This document shows positions 18,669 to 29,349 of a stretch of 64,000 bases of DNA, one piece after another. Position 1 is the stretch's first letter; the number at the start of each line of letters is the position of its first letter. The DNA lies in assembly GCF_900450995.1 (NCBI RefSeq), contig NZ_UGHY01000002.1, forward strand, positions 1,297,001-1,361,000, in the 5' to 3' direction. The notes beneath the pieces are model-generated. The model ran no database searches. It saw only the letters and a program-made list of their open reading frames with translations, and was not told the origin of the DNA. Origin of the DNA: Haemophilus parainfluenzae. Its GTDB lineage: Bacteria > Pseudomonadota > Gammaproteobacteria > Enterobacterales > Pasteurellaceae. The translations under genes and the position numbers were made by a program.

Positions 18669-20201
18669 TTATTCATCAATATTTTCTAATGATTTCTTTA
18701 ATTCATTAAATTCATTTTCATACATTTTTTTATGTTCTTCAGATAATAATGTGAAAGAATCATAAATGAATTGCTTTTGTTTAACTAAGTATTGATATAG
18801 TCCCTTAGATAAAGAGGAGTCATTCATACTTTTTATTTGGTTTAGCTTTTCAAGCACAATATCTATGAGATCTTTAGTGTTTTTAGGTTTTACAAACTCA
18901 GTAATTGATCCTAGTCGTTTAGCTCTATATATATAGAAATAGCTGTCATATAGTGCATAGCTTGAAATATAGGGAGCTAGATTAAAGCTCCAATCTAAAT
19001 CTTCATGGTTTTTTCCTTTTGGAAAAAAGAGTTGATTATCTATGATGATTTTTCTTTTGACGACCTTATTACATGCGGAAGGTCTAAATATGTTTCTGCT
19101 AGTTAAAGTATAAAAGTCAGCAATATAATCGCCTGTTAGCCCCTCTTTAGAAATTGGGTAATATTCTTTTTTGTTATCTTTGTATCTGAATGTGAGATCA
19201 TAAATAATAAGATCAGGATTTTCTTCTGAAATCTTAGCAAGATCAGAAAGAATACTTGTTCCTTCCCAATAATCATCACTATCTAAAAACATTAAGTATT
19301 CACCACGGGCAAGTTTAATACCCGCATTTCTTGCATCGGAAAGCCCACCATTGACTTTACGGATAAATACAATGTTATGGTGTTGTTTAGCATATTTAGT
19401 GCAAATATCGATAGAATTATCTGGTGAACCATCATCAACTAAAATCAGTTCATAATTCTGATAATTTTGTGCTAAGACAGATTCAATACATTGCTCAAGG
19501 TAACGTTCAACATTATAAATTGGCACAATGATGCTAAACAGTGGGTTTTCGATCTTGTCTTGTGGTTTTTGGTTTGGATTTTCGCCTAATAGATAACAAG
19601 CTTGAGCAATATTTTGAGGTTCATGGAATGCAGTGAATTGATCTGCAAGCCAGTAGGGTTTTGTTTCACTTAAAAGTGCGGTCAATTTTTTTGCGACATT
19701 TTTGCGGATGAGATAAAGCGAACAACCATAGTTGTATTGGTTAATATCGCCATAAATTAAAGCATAAGGCTCATCACCTATTTGAAATAAACGCTCTCCA
19801 GAACGACCCTCACCATCATGTTGCAATTTGATAATTCCGTAAGAGGAATATTTATTGGCATAATGGATAGCATGCTGAATGAAGTTTTCAACAGGTTGTA
19901 TTTTACTTTCACCAATTAAAGCAAAATCATTATCTTGTAACTGTTCATTTTCAGCAATGGCTTTCCAGCACTGAATATGAGATAGCGTGTGGGCGATTTC
20001 TTTGTTATTGGGCGTGCGATCAAGTATTTCTTCAGCTTTCTTTAAATTAAATAAGGCTGAAGAATTACCGAGTAAGCTAACCTGTTCTTTAGTTACTGCA
20101 GGAACAGGTACAACATGAGAGTCAGAGGTGCATTGTAAAAAATGACTCAGTCCCTCTATTTTTTCAGAAGCATAAATCACATAACAGGTTAGTTTTTCCA
20201 T
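18669..20201 (-). CDS. Two-domain glycosyltransferase (N-terminal GT25-like, C-terminal GT2)
   Basis: The C-terminal domain (about residues 222-480) is a clear GT-A family 2 transferase: FSIIVPIYNVERYLEQCIESV, LVDDGSPDNS, GGLSDARNAGI and the DxD-type FLDSDDYW. The first ~215 residues resemble GT25/LOS-type transferases (SHIQCWKAI, then a Glu-rich FALIGESKI). This makes a bifunctional enzyme that would add two different sugars. There is no signal or membrane anchor, so it is cytosolic, acting on lipooligosaccharide or on an exported protein. It starts 8 bp after the nhaA stop on the same strand, so it can be read from nhaA. The N-terminal assignment is less certain than the C-terminal one. Confidence 0.82.
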   Translation of the reverse strand: MEKLTCYVIYASEKIEGLSHFLQCTSDSHVVPVPAVTKEQVSLLGNSSALFNLKKAEEILDRTPNNKEIAHTLSHIQCWKAIAENEQLQDNDFALIGESKIQPVENFIQHAIHYANKYSSYGIIKLQHDGEGRSGERLFQIGDEPYALIYGDINQYNYGCSLYLIRKNVAKKLTALLSETKPYWLADQFTAFHEPQNIAQACYLLGENPNQKPQDKIENPLFSIIVPIYNVERYLEQCIESVLAQNYQNYELILVDDGSPDNSIDICTKYAKQHHNIVFIRKVNGGLSDARNAGIKLARGEYLMFLDSDDYWEGTSILSDLAKISEENPDLIIYDLTFRYKDNKKEYYPISKEGLTGDYIADFYTLTSRNIFRPSACNKVVKRKIIIDNQLFFPKGKNHEDLDWSFNLAPYISSYALYDSYFYIYRAKRLGSITEFVKPKNTKDLIDIVLEKLNQIKSMNDSSLSKGLYQYLVKQKQFIYDSFTLLSEEHKKMYENEFNELKKSLENIDE

Positions 20202-20209
20202 CGTTTTAA

Positions 20210-21397
20210 TTACCCTTTATTTTTCGCAGTAGTCGATTTTAACGCCATATACCCCACAATCGCAGAAACAGTAGAACCTAATAAGATCCCTAGGCGAGAA
20301 AGGGCGTTAATGCTTTCACCTGCATCTGCATTGAAGGCTAGGCTAGCTAAGAACATTGACATGGTGAAACCAATGCCACATAAAATCGCTACGGCAAAAA
20401 TTTGTTTGAAGTTGATACCTTGAGGAAGCTTTGCAATGCCCAGTTTAACGGAAAGATAACTGAAACCAAATACACCAAGTGGTTTTCCGATAATTAAGCC
20501 TAAAGAAATCGCAAATAATAATGGCGATGAAAGCATACTTGAGTCGATACCGTCAAAACTTACCCCCGCATTGGCAAAAGCGAATAATGGCAGAATAATA
20601 AAGGATGACCAAGGCGCAAGAATATGTTCAAAGTCATGTAATGGTGTTTCGCCATTTTTGCCTTTTAATGGAATACAAAATCCGATGATAACGCCTGCAA
20701 GAGTAGCGTGTACGCCAGATTTTAATACAGAAGCCCATAAGATGGCTCCCACTACCATATAGGCACAAAGTGCGGTCACTTTAAAGCGATTTAATGCGAT
20801 AAGTACAGCAATTGCAATGGCAGCAAAGACAAGAGCTTGCACGCTTAATCCATGTGAGAAGAAGAGTGCAATCACGACAATGGCGCCTAAGTCATCAATG
20901 ATGGCTAAAGCAAGTAAAAAGATTTTTAGTGGGAGTGGCACTTGTTTACTTAATAACGCCATGATACCAAGAGCAAAGGCTATGTCTGTCGCCATTGGGA
21001 TTGCCCAGCCATCGGCTAAAGCGGGATCTTGTTGGGCGATAAATACATAAACTAAGGCAGGAATGATCATTCCCCCAACGGCAGCAATAGCAGGGAAAAC
21101 CGCTTGTTGATAGCTTGAAAGGGAGCCCTCGAATAATTCTCTTTTGACTTCCATTCCCACTAAAACAAAGAATACTGCCATAAAACCATCGTTGATCCAG
21201 TGAATTAAGGTTTTATCGATAGAAAAACTACCTACTTGAATGCTGACTGGTAAGTTTAAAAAATTGTTATAATTTTGATTGAGCGGTGAATTGGCTAATA
21301 GCATTGCAATTACCGCTGAAAAAAGTAATAAAATTCCACCAGCTGATTCCAATTTGAAAAAACGCTGAATTTGTTGAATCAAACTCAGTTTATTCAT
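20210..21397 (-). CDS. nhaA: Na+/H+ antiporter NhaA
   Basis: This inner-membrane electrogenic antiporter exports Na+ for pH and salt homeostasis. At 395 residues with about 12 helices it contains the ion-binding aspartate pair in [10 protein letters not shown] and the TDIAFALG segment of the unwound helix. [14 protein letters not shown] near the N-terminus is also typical. The start has AGGAGAG upstream. It is divergent from brnQ, matching the Haemophilus gene order as I remember it. Confidence 0.96.
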   Translation of the reverse strand: MNKLSLIQQIQRFFKLESAGGILLLFSAVIAMLLANSPLNQNYNNFLNLPVSIQVGSFSIDKTLIHWINDGFMAVFFVLVGMEVKRELFEGSLSSYQQAVFPAIAAVGGMIIPALVYVFIAQQDPALADGWAIPMATDIAFALGIMALLSKQVPLPLKIFLLALAIIDDLGAIVVIALFFSHGLSVQALVFAAIAIAVLIALNRFKVTALCAYMVVGAILWASVLKSGVHATLAGVIIGFCIPLKGKNGETPLHDFEHILAPWSSFIILPLFAFANAGVSFDGIDSSMLSSPLLFAISLGLIIGKPLGVFGFSYLSVKLGIAKLPQGINFKQIFAVAILCGIGFTMSMFLASLAFNADAGESINALSRLGILLGSTVSAIVGYMALKSTTAKNKG

Positions 21398-21605
21398 TCA
21401 TTCTCTCCTAAAAAAGTAATAAAAAATAATAAAGCTTGGATACTATCACAAATTTACTGATTTTGGGGAAAGAAATGTAGATAATGTGAGATTTAATCGG
21501 AATGTGATGGATTTTGTGATCTATTTCACAAAATTTATTTTCATTTTTGGAATAAAAAACAATTTAATAGTAAAATCCCTAAAATTTATTTATTCGAGAA
21601 TACTT

Positions 21606-22906
21606 ATGTTTTCAAAAAAAGATATCATCGTGTTAGGTATGATGATTTTTGCTTTATTTTTAGGTGCAGGAAATATTATTTTTCCACCGATGGAAGGTTA
21701 CTCAGCAGGTAACCATTGGGCAACCGCTTCGCTAGGATTTGTGATAACAGGCGTACTCATGCCATTTATTACATTGGTTGTTGTGTCAGTATTAGGACGT
21801 GGTGAAGAACTGACTAAGAACTTACCCAAGTGGGCAGGTGTAGCTTTTTTAACCATTCTTTATTTAGTGATTGGTTCAACCTTTGCCATGCCTCGAATTA
21901 CCAACGTGGCTTATGAAATGGCATGGTTACCATTGGGGCTTGTTGAAGATAGTTCGACGACACGTCTTATTTTCTCTGTGATCTTTAATATTATCGCGAT
22001 GGGATTCATGATTCGTCCAAGTACAATTATTTCAACGGTGGGTGAAGTGATGACGCCAGCATTGTTGGTATTATTACTTGTTGTTGGGGCACTGTTTTTG
22101 TTTCACCGCTTTCTGATATTGTTGCACCATCTCGGGCGTATGCTGAGAATTCAGCATTAACCACAGGGTTAATTAGTGGTTATCAAACGATGGATGTACT
22201 TGCAGCGATTGCCTTTGGTGGCATTGTTGCACGGGCGTTATCTGCAAAAAATGTGACTAATCCCCAAAAGATTGTTCAATATACTATTTCAGCGGGTTTC
22301 GTATCTGTCATTTTATTAGGTTGCTTGTATTTCGCCTTATTTTACTTAGGGGCGACTTCTGATGCTGTGGCACAAGGCGCAACAAATGGCGGACAAATCT
22401 TCTCTCGTTATGTGAACAGTTTATTCGGCACTGCGGGAACCTGGATCATGGCGGGGATTATTACTTTAGCAAGTCTAACCACATTAGTGGGCGTAACCAG
22501 TGCATGTGGTGATTACTTCTCCAAGTTTTCGACGCGTTTTTCCTATCCATTTTGGATTGTCTTCTTCACTGCCATGACGACAATTATTTCACAATATGGC
22601 TTAACAAAATTACTCCGAGTGACGATTCCTGCCTTGTTGTTGATTTACCCAATGGCGATCATGTTAGTTGTTTTACAGCTAGTGCGTAATAAATTGCCTT
22701 CTATTCGATTGAGCTATTATGTGACCATTTTAGTGACGGTTTGCTTTAGTTTAGTTGATAGTTTAAAAAACTTGGATGTTTTGCCGGAAGGATTACATCA
22801 AATCATGACTCATTTCCCGCTCTATTCACAAGGGCTCGCATGGCTTGTACCAGCATTATGTACTTTAGTGCTTTCCATGATATTCGGGAAAACGATTTCA
22901 AAATAA
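21606..22906 (+). CDS. brnQ: Branched-chain amino acid carrier BrnQ, one-base deletion in this sequence
   Basis: This is a sodium-coupled transporter for Leu/Ile/Val (LIVCS family). The N-terminus MFSKKDIIVLGMMIFALF with FLGAGNIIFPP is diagnostic, so ATG 21606 is used rather than the longer frame. The frame breaks at TTT 22101-22103. Adding one T gives ALFLFSPLSDIVAPSRAYAE and joins the two halves into 433 residues, normal for BrnQ. About twelve hydrophobic helices are seen overall. A strong hairpin terminator follows. The break is most likely a homopolymer error. Confidence 0.9.
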
Positions 22907-22911
22907 CAAAA

Positions 22912-22940
22912 ATGCCGACAATGATTTGTCGGCATTTTTT
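22912..22940 (+). terminator. Intrinsic terminator after brnQ
   Basis: ATGCCGACA (22912-22920) pairs with TGTCGGCAT (22927-22935), followed by T6. It lies between convergent brnQ and rlmB. Confidence 0.88.
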
Positions 22941-22971
22941 ATATCAAGTACGGTTGTTTTTTCACGTGTTT

Positions 22972-23712
22972 TTAGGCGGCAAGGCGTTGTCTCACAATTT
23001 CAAATAAACATACACCTGTTGCAACGGAAACATTCAGGGATGAAACTGAGCCCGCCATTGGAATACTAATGAGTTGATCACAATGCTCACGAGTAAGACG
23101 GCGCATGCCTTCACCTTCGGCCCCCATCACTAAGGCAAGAGAACCAGTAAGTTTACTTTGATAAATGGTTTCTGTTGCTTCGCCAGCTGTACCTACCACC
23201 CAAATATTATGATTTTGTTGTAGATCTCGCAAAGTACGAGCTAAATTGGTTACGCGAATTAATGGCACAGTCTCCGCAGCACCGCAAGCCACTTTACGTG
23301 CAATAGAAGTGAGTTGAGCGGATTTATCTTTTGGCACAATAACAGCGCTCACTCCAGCAGCATCTGCAGTACGTAAACAGGCACCCAGGTTATGAGGATC
23401 TGTCACGCCATCAAGCACTAACAAAAGTGGATTTTGCTTACGAGTAAGAAGTTCATCCAGATCATGTTCATTCAGCTCTTTCGCTTCTTGCACTCGAGCA
23501 ATCACACCTTGATGAACTTCACCGTTGGATTTTTTATCTAATGTTTGACGGTTTACAAATTGCACCGCAATGCCTAAAGCATAGAGCTCATTGAGTAAGG
23601 ATTGTAGGCGTTTATCTTCACGACCTTTTAGCACAAATACTTCAATTAAACGCTCAGGGCTATTTGCTAAAATGCTGTTTACAGCATGGATACCATAGAT
23701 ATTTTCTGACAT
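22972..23712 (-). CDS. rlmB: 23S rRNA (guanosine-2'-O-)-methyltransferase RlmB
   Basis: This SPOUT-class enzyme methylates the ribose of a conserved 23S rRNA guanosine (G2251 in E. coli). An N-terminal substrate-binding domain ([11 protein letters not shown]) is followed by the knotted SAM domain: [33 protein letters not shown], and [19 protein letters not shown]. Its 246 residues are full length. It starts 16 bp after rnr on the same strand, so the two share an operon as in other gammaproteobacteria. Confidence 0.96.
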   Translation of the reverse strand: MSENIYGIHAVNSILANSPERLIEVFVLKGREDKRLQSLLNELYALGIAVQFVNRQTLDKKSNGEVHQGVIARVQEAKELNEHDLDELLTRKQNPLLLVLDGVTDPHNLGACLRTADAAGVSAVIVPKDKSAQLTSIARKVACGAAETVPLIRVTNLARTLRDLQQNHNIWVVGTAGEATETIYQSKLTGSLALVMGAEGEGMRRLTREHCDQLISIPMAGSVSSLNVSVATGVCLFEIVRQRLAA

Positions 23713-23728
23713 AGTGTTCTCTTATTTA

Positions 23729-26074
23729 TTATTTCTTCCGTTTTCTAGTCGGTTTCTTAGAAACGTCTTTATTTTTGACCGCACTTTTACGTTTTTTTGA
23801 CACTTTAGGTGGCAGTTCCTTAAAGACTTTTTTTGCTTTTTGCTTCGCTGTTTTTCCCACTCGACGCGGTTTTCGTGCGCTTTCGATTAAACTGAAATCT
23901 ACCATTTTTTGTTCTAAATGAACGGCGACCACGCGAATTTTGACTTTATCGCCAAGGCGGTAGATCATACCACTATTTTCACCGATTAAACGTTGTTTTG
24001 CAGAATCAAATTGATAGTAGTCGTTATCTAAAGTGGAAATATGGACTAAGCCGTCAATAAATAAATCATCTAAACGCACGAATAAGCCAAAGCCTGTTAC
24101 AGATGAGATCACCCCGCTAAATTCAGCACCCACGTGATCTTGCATATATTCACATTTCAACCAATCAGCTACTTCGCGAGTGGCATCATCGGCACGGCGT
24201 TCTGTCATCGAGCAGTGATCGCCTAATAAATCCATTTCATCAAAAGAATAGTGATAGCCGCCAGTATCTGTGGTTTTACGTTTAGCGCCTTTTTCTTTTG
24301 CTAATAAATACTTAATCCCACGATGTAGGGTTAAATCCGGATAACGACGAATCGGAGAGGTAAAGTGAGCATATTCCTCTAAAGCTAGACCAAAGTGGCC
24401 GATATTATCCGCATTATAAACTGCTTGGCTTAATGAACGGAGCAACATGGTTTGAATAAGCTCATGATCCGGACGATCTTTCACTTGCTCTAACAATTTC
24501 GCATAATCTTTTGTGATTGGTTTCATGCCGCCTTCAAGGCTTAAACCGCATTCACTTAAGAATGCATGGAAAGACGTCAGTTTTTCTTCGCTTGGTGTGG
24601 CATGAATACGATAGAGTGAAGGCTCTTTATGTTTTTCCATAAAGTTTGCTGCTGCAATATTCGCAAGAATCATGCATTCTTCAATGATTTTGTGAGCATC
24701 ATTTCGCACAACAGGTTCAATGCGATCAATTCGTCCCATAGCATTGAAAATAAATTTGGTTTCTATGGTTTCAAAATCGATGGCACCACGTTGTTTACGG
24801 GCATTGAGTAATGCTTGATAGAGATGATGCAATTCTTCTAAATGTGGTACTAGCCCTTGATAACGGGTGCGGAGCTCATCATCGCCGTCTAAAATCGCCG
24901 CGACTTTCGTATAGGTTAAACGTGCATGAGAATTCATCACCGCTTCATAAAAACGATAATCGGTGAGTTTACCTTTGGCAGAAATGTGCATTTCACACAC
25001 CATACACAAGCGATCAACTTGTGGATTCAGTGAACACAATCCGTTTGATAAAATCTCCGGTAGCATTGGCACAACACGATTTGGGAAGTAAACAGAGTTA
25101 CCTCGGTTATAAGCTTCAGCATCTAATGCCGAACGTAAACGCACATAATAGCTGACATCGGCAATCGCCACCCAAAGTTTCCAGCCTTTACCGCTTTTTT
25201 CGCAATATACGGCATCATCAAAATCGCGCGCATCTTCACCATCAATGGTCACCAGAGGCAGATTACGTAAATCTACACGGCCTTTTTTCGCTTCTTCAGG
25301 CACTTCTTCCGTGAATTTTTTAACGTATTTTTCGACCGCACTTGGGAATTGGTGAGGAATGTCATGATTACGAAGAGCGATCTCCACTTCCATCCCTTTT
25401 GCCATATTGTCACCCAGAATTTCGGTGATGATGCCAACAGGTTGAGTAAAGGAGGCAGATCGTTCTTGCAATTCAACCACGACAACTTGTCCCATTCTTG
25501 CACCATTGCGGTGTTCATTAGGGACTAAAATGTCTCGTCCGATACGACTGTCATCAGGTACCACATAGCTAAAACCATTTTCTAAGAAGAAACGGCCGAC
25601 AATTTGTTTTTTACGACTCTCAAGCACGCGAACAATACGGACTTCACGACGGCCACGGCGATCTAAGCCTGCAGGTTGCGCTAACACAAAATCACCGTGC
25701 ATTACACGTTGCATTTGGTGATTAGGAATAAAGAGATCCTCTTTTTTACCTTCGACTTGTAAAAAGCCATAGCCTTCGCGATGGCCAATGACCATGCCTT
25801 TGAATAAATCCAATTTTTCAGGCAAGGCATAGCGTTTACGTTTCGTAAAAACTAACTGTCCATCATTTTCCATGGCGCGTAAGCGGCGGCGCATGGCTTC
25901 TTGTTGTTCGTCACTTTTAATTGAAAGTGCGGTCAGAATTTCTTCCCGACTCATCGGGGCATTATTTTCACGAATAATTTGCAGAATGTAGTCTCTGCTT
26001 GGGATCGGATTACCATATTTTGCTAATTCTTTTTGATAATTTGGATCCGCTTTTTTAAAAGATTTTTTGGTCAT
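23729..26074 (-). CDS. rnr: Ribonuclease R
   Basis: This 3'-5' exoribonuclease degrades structured RNA and acts in RNA quality control. The order is N-terminal winged helix and cold-shock domains, the RNB catalytic domain with the aspartate cluster [13 protein letters not shown] (about residue 277), an S1 domain ([18 protein letters not shown]), and a Lys/Arg-rich tail. At 781 residues it is normal for RNase R. It is the first gene of the rnr-rlmB operon. Several uptake words lie within the gene. Confidence 0.96.
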   Translation of the reverse strand: MTKKSFKKADPNYQKELAKYGNPIPSRDYILQIIRENNAPMSREEILTALSIKSDEQQEAMRRRLRAMENDGQLVFTKRKRYALPEKLDLFKGMVIGHREGYGFLQVEGKKEDLFIPNHQMQRVMHGDFVLAQPAGLDRRGRREVRIVRVLESRKKQIVGRFFLENGFSYVVPDDSRIGRDILVPNEHRNGARMGQVVVVELQERSASFTQPVGIITEILGDNMAKGMEVEIALRNHDIPHQFPSAVEKYVKKFTEEVPEEAKKGRVDLRNLPLVTIDGEDARDFDDAVYCEKSGKGWKLWVAIADVSYYVRLRSALDAEAYNRGNSVYFPNRVVPMLPEILSNGLCSLNPQVDRLCMVCEMHISAKGKLTDYRFYEAVMNSHARLTYTKVAAILDGDDELRTRYQGLVPHLEELHHLYQALLNARKQRGAIDFETIETKFIFNAMGRIDRIEPVVRNDAHKIIEECMILANIAAANFMEKHKEPSLYRIHATPSEEKLTSFHAFLSECGLSLEGGMKPITKDYAKLLEQVKDRPDHELIQTMLLRSLSQAVYNADNIGHFGLALEEYAHFTSPIRRYPDLTLHRGIKYLLAKEKGAKRKTTDTGGYHYSFDEMDLLGDHCSMTERRADDATREVADWLKCEYMQDHVGAEFSGVISSVTGFGLFVRLDDLFIDGLVHISTLDNDYYQFDSAKQRLIGENSGMIYRLGDKVKIRVVAVHLEQKMVDFSLIESARKPRRVGKTAKQKAKKVFKELPPKVSKKRKSAVKNKDVSKKPTRKRKK

Positions 26075-26184
26075 TTATTGTTTATTTTATGATTAATTTT
26101 TAAGTTGTGGGGTAGTTTACAGGTTAAAGGAGGGAATGCAAGCTCGTTATGGGGCGTTTGTGGCAGGACGGTTTACGGCAAACA

Positions 26185-26208
26185 AAAACCGCACCAAAGT
26201 GCGGTTTT
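26185..26208 (-). terminator. Uptake-sequence hairpin after rpsT
   Basis: AAAACCGCAC (26185-26194) pairs with GTGCGGTTTT (26199-26208). On the minus strand a T-rich run follows, so it fits as the rpsT terminator. Confidence 0.75.
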
Positions 26209-26234
26209 ATTTTTAAGCTGTTTTAGTGCTTTAA

Positions 26235-26498
26235 TTACGCTAATTTTTTGATTTGAGCAGCTAATTTAGCTTTGTGGTTTGCTGCTTTGTTAGCGTGGAT
26301 TAAGCCTTTAGAAGCCATACGGTCAACAACTTTTTGCATTTCAACGAATGCTGCTTCAGCTGCTGCTTTTTCACCTGCTGCTACTTGAGCATATACTTTT
26401 TTGATGTAAGTACGCATCATAGAGCGTTGGCTTGCGTTGTGTTGGCGGCGTTTTTCAGATTGAACCGCGCGTTTTTTTGCTGACTTGATATTAGCCAA
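26235..26498 (-). CDS. rpsT: 30S ribosomal protein S20, UUG start
   Basis: S20 is a primary 16S rRNA binder of the small subunit. The sequence [20 protein letters not shown] and its Lys/Ala-rich helices are diagnostic. Two TTG codons could start it (26504 and 26498). AGGAG touches the first but lies 7 nt before the second, and the second gives 87 residues, the E. coli length. E. coli rpsT also uses UUG, a weak start linked to its translational autocontrol. It is divergent from murJ. Confidence 0.95.
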   Translation of the reverse strand: MANIKSAKKRAVQSEKRRQHNASQRSMMRTYIKKVYAQVAAGEKAAAEAAFVEMQKVVDRMASKGLIHANKAANHKAKLAAQIKKLA

Positions 26499-26747
26499 GG
26501 TCAAACTCCTAAAATTTCTGTTAGATGATTATGACAAAATAAGGGCGTAGAATATGCCGATTTTTTATACTTTTGTCAATGAATAATTTGTGTTGATTTC
26601 GGTGAGACACAACCGAAAGTAAGCATCGTTATTTAAAAAAAGCGCTTTCTATTGGCTCACACAAACGATGTGGGCAGGATTTTATCAGTTTTTTTCGTTG
26701 GAATATAGCGTAAAAACAAAAATTCTATACAATTAAGGCAAATTTTT

Positions 26748-28340
26748 TTGAAGAGACCCCCTATTTTGAGTAAACGACTTTTAAAATCCGGCATTATCGT
26801 GAGTGGGATGACATTAGTATCCCGTGTGTTAGGTTTAGTCCGTGATGTGGTAATAGCACATTTAATCGGTGCAGGTGCGGCGGCAGACGTGTTTTTATTC
26901 GCTAACCGTATCCCAAACTTTTTACGTCGTTTATTTGCGGAAGGTGCATTTTCTCAGGCTTTCGTACCCGTATTAGCTGAATATCAAAAATCGGGCGATC
27001 TTTCTAAAACCCGTGAATTTATCGGGAAAGTGTCGGGTACACTGGGCGGATTAGTTAGTGTCGTCACCTTGCTTGCCATGGTGGGATCACCTGTTGTGGC
27101 GGCGATCTTCGGGATGGGCTGGTTTACCGATTGGCTAAATGACGGACCGGATGCGCACAAGTTTGAACAAGCGTCTTTACTCTTAAAAATTACGTTTCCT
27201 TATTTATGGTTTGTCACCTTTGTGGCACTGTCAGGCGCGATTTTAAATACGATAGGCAAATTTGGCGTGATGTCGTTTTCGCCTGTTTTGCTCAATATCG
27301 CCATGATTGCGACCGCACTTTTCCTCGCACCAAGATTAGACAATCCTGATCTTGCCCTTGCTATCGGGATCTTCTTAGGCGGTTTATTACAATTTTTATT
27401 CCAAATCCCTTTCTTGAAGAAAGCCGGCTTGCTCGTAAAACCAAAATGGGCGTGGCATGATGAAGGGGTTGCCAAAATCCGACGATTAATGATTCCAGCT
27501 TTGTTCGGGGTTTCAGTAAGTCAAATCAACTTGCTGCTTGATACGGTCATTGCCAGTTTCTTAATGACGGGATCCATTAGTTGGCTTTATTATTCTGATC
27601 GTCTATTAGAGTTTCCACTTGGGCTATTTGGTATTGCAATTTCCACTGTGATTTTACCGACACTTGCTCGCCATCACGTGAATCGAGAAGATAATTCTTC
27701 CCAAAGTGCGGTTGATTTTCGTAATACCATGGACTGGGGCGTACGAATGATTTTATTACTCGGCGTGCCCGCCGCGATTGGTATTGCCGTGTTAGCCCAA
27801 CCAATGTTACTGGTATTGTTTATGCGTGGCAGTTTTACCTTAACAGATGTGCATGCAGCCTCTTATTCTTTATGGGCATTCAATGCCGGTTTGCTTAGCT
27901 TTATGCTGATTAAGATCCTAGCTAATGGCTATTACGCACGCCAAGATACCAAAACGCCCGTGAAAATCGGGATCATCGCCATGGTGAGCAATATGGGCTT
28001 TAATGTGTTGGCGATTCCATTTAGTTATATAGGGTTGGCGATTGCTTCTGCGATGTCAGCAACCTTAAATGCTTATTTGCTTTATCGTGGTTTAGTCAAA
28101 GCGGATGTTTATCATTTTTCACGTAAAAGTGCGGTCTTTTTTCTGAAAGTTTTAGGCGCAGCCTTAGCCATGGGCGGTTTGGTTTGGTATAACTGCCCGT
28201 CGATTCAAGAATGGGCTGCCATGACATTTTTAATGCGTGTCTATTGGTTGGTTTGGTTAATTGGGCTGGCTGCGGTGGTGTATTTAGGCGTATTGTTGCT
28301 CTTGGGTGTTCGTAAACACCATTTACTGACAAAACATTAA
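26748..28340 (+). CDS. murJ: Lipid II flippase MurJ (MviN)
   Basis: This moves lipid-linked peptidoglycan precursor across the inner membrane. About 14 helices of the MOP superfamily are visible; LLKSGIIVSGMTLVSRVLGLVRDVVIAHLIGAG-type N-terminal features and the ADVFLFANRIPNFLRRLFAEGAFSQAF segment are typical. No ATG fits the start. TTG 26748 has AAGG about 8 nt upstream; TTG 26766 would begin nearer the family N-terminus (SKRLLKSG). I keep the longer call but both are possible. It is followed by ribF 50 bp downstream on the same strand. Confidence 0.93.
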   Translation: MKRPPILSKRLLKSGIIVSGMTLVSRVLGLVRDVVIAHLIGAGAAADVFLFANRIPNFLRRLFAEGAFSQAFVPVLAEYQKSGDLSKTREFIGKVSGTLGGLVSVVTLLAMVGSPVVAAIFGMGWFTDWLNDGPDAHKFEQASLLLKITFPYLWFVTFVALSGAILNTIGKFGVMSFSPVLLNIAMIATALFLAPRLDNPDLALAIGIFLGGLLQFLFQIPFLKKAGLLVKPKWAWHDEGVAKIRRLMIPALFGVSVSQINLLLDTVIASFLMTGSISWLYYSDRLLEFPLGLFGIAISTVILPTLARHHVNREDNSSQSAVDFRNTMDWGVRMILLLGVPAAIGIAVLAQPMLLVLFMRGSFTLTDVHAASYSLWAFNAGLLSFMLIKILANGYYARQDTKTPVKIGIIAMVSNMGFNVLAIPFSYIGLAIASAMSATLNAYLLYRGLVKADVYHFSRKSAVFFLKVLGAALAMGGLVWYNCPSIQEWAAMTFLMRVYWLVWLIGLAAVVYLGVLLLLGVRKHHLLTKH

Positions 28341-28390
28341 GTTACCGCTATAATGAACCGATTATTTTTCGTTTTTTGGAATAAGATGTA

Positions 28391-29317
28391 ATGCAATTAA
28401 TTCGTGGGCTTCATAATACACAGCCATATTTGTCAGGGTGCGCATTAACCATTGGCAATTTTGATGGGGTGCATTTGGGGCATCAGGCGATTTTGCGTCA
28501 TCTTCGTCAGAAAGCGAATGCGCTGAATTTACCCATGGCAGTGATGCTTTTTGAGCCGCAACCGCGCGAATATTTTATGGGTGACAAAGCCCCTGCGCGC
28601 TTAATGCGATTAAGAGATAAATTGCATTATTTGGCTCAGGCGGGTGTAGATGTGGTGATCGTCGCGAAATTTGACCGCACTTTCGCCAATCTTCCTGCAG
28701 AACAATTTATTGAAGATTGGCTTGTACGCAAATTAAATGTGAAGTTTCTCAGCATTGGCGATGATTTCAAATTTGGTGCGAAACGTTTAGGCAATTTTGC
28801 GATGTTGCAACAAGCAGGAAAGCAGTTTGGTTTTGAAGTTGAAGACAGTCGCACCTTCTGTTTAGATGAGTTACGTATCAGTAGCACCGCTATCCGTGAA
28901 GCATTGGCTAGAGATGATTTACAGCATGCGGAAAATTTACTCGGTAAGCCTTATCGTATTTGGGGACGAGTGATACACGGCAATAAATTAGGGCGAACCA
29001 TTGGTTTTCCTACCGCGAATGTTCGTTTACATCGTCAAGTGAACCCAGTAAAAGGGGTTTATGCGGTGAAAGTGTGGTTAAAATCGGGCGAGATTTTTAA
29101 CGGCGTTGCAAACATGGGAAAACGCCCAACTATTAACGGTACGATGCAATTATTAGAAGTTCATTTATTTGATTTTTCTCAGAATATTTATGGGCAAATG
29201 GTCGAAGTGGAATTCAGCCATAAGATTCGCGATGAGATAAAGTTTCCTTCTTTTGAAGCGTTGAAAGCTCAAATAGAACAAGACGTAAAAACAGCGAAAG
29301 CATTTTTTGCAAAATAG
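28391..29317 (+). CDS. ribF: Bifunctional riboflavin kinase / FAD synthetase
   Basis: This converts riboflavin to FMN and then FAD. The N-terminal adenylyltransferase has IGNFDGVHLGHQAIL and ISSTAIREAL; the C-terminal kinase has GRTIGFPTANVRL. Its 308 residues are full length. It lies between murJ and ileS on the same strand; ileS begins 32 bp downstream, an operon seen in many gammaproteobacteria. Confidence 0.96.
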   Translation: MQLIRGLHNTQPYLSGCALTIGNFDGVHLGHQAILRHLRQKANALNLPMAVMLFEPQPREYFMGDKAPARLMRLRDKLHYLAQAGVDVVIVAKFDRTFANLPAEQFIEDWLVRKLNVKFLSIGDDFKFGAKRLGNFAMLQQAGKQFGFEVEDSRTFCLDELRISSTAIREALARDDLQHAENLLGKPYRIWGRVIHGNKLGRTIGFPTANVRLHRQVNPVKGVYAVKVWLKSGEIFNGVANMGKRPTINGTMQLLEVHLFDFSQNIYGQMVEVEFSHKIRDEIKFPSFEALKAQIEQDVKTAKAFFAK

Positions 29318-29349
29318 AATTATATTGAAATATAAAATTGGAAAATAAC

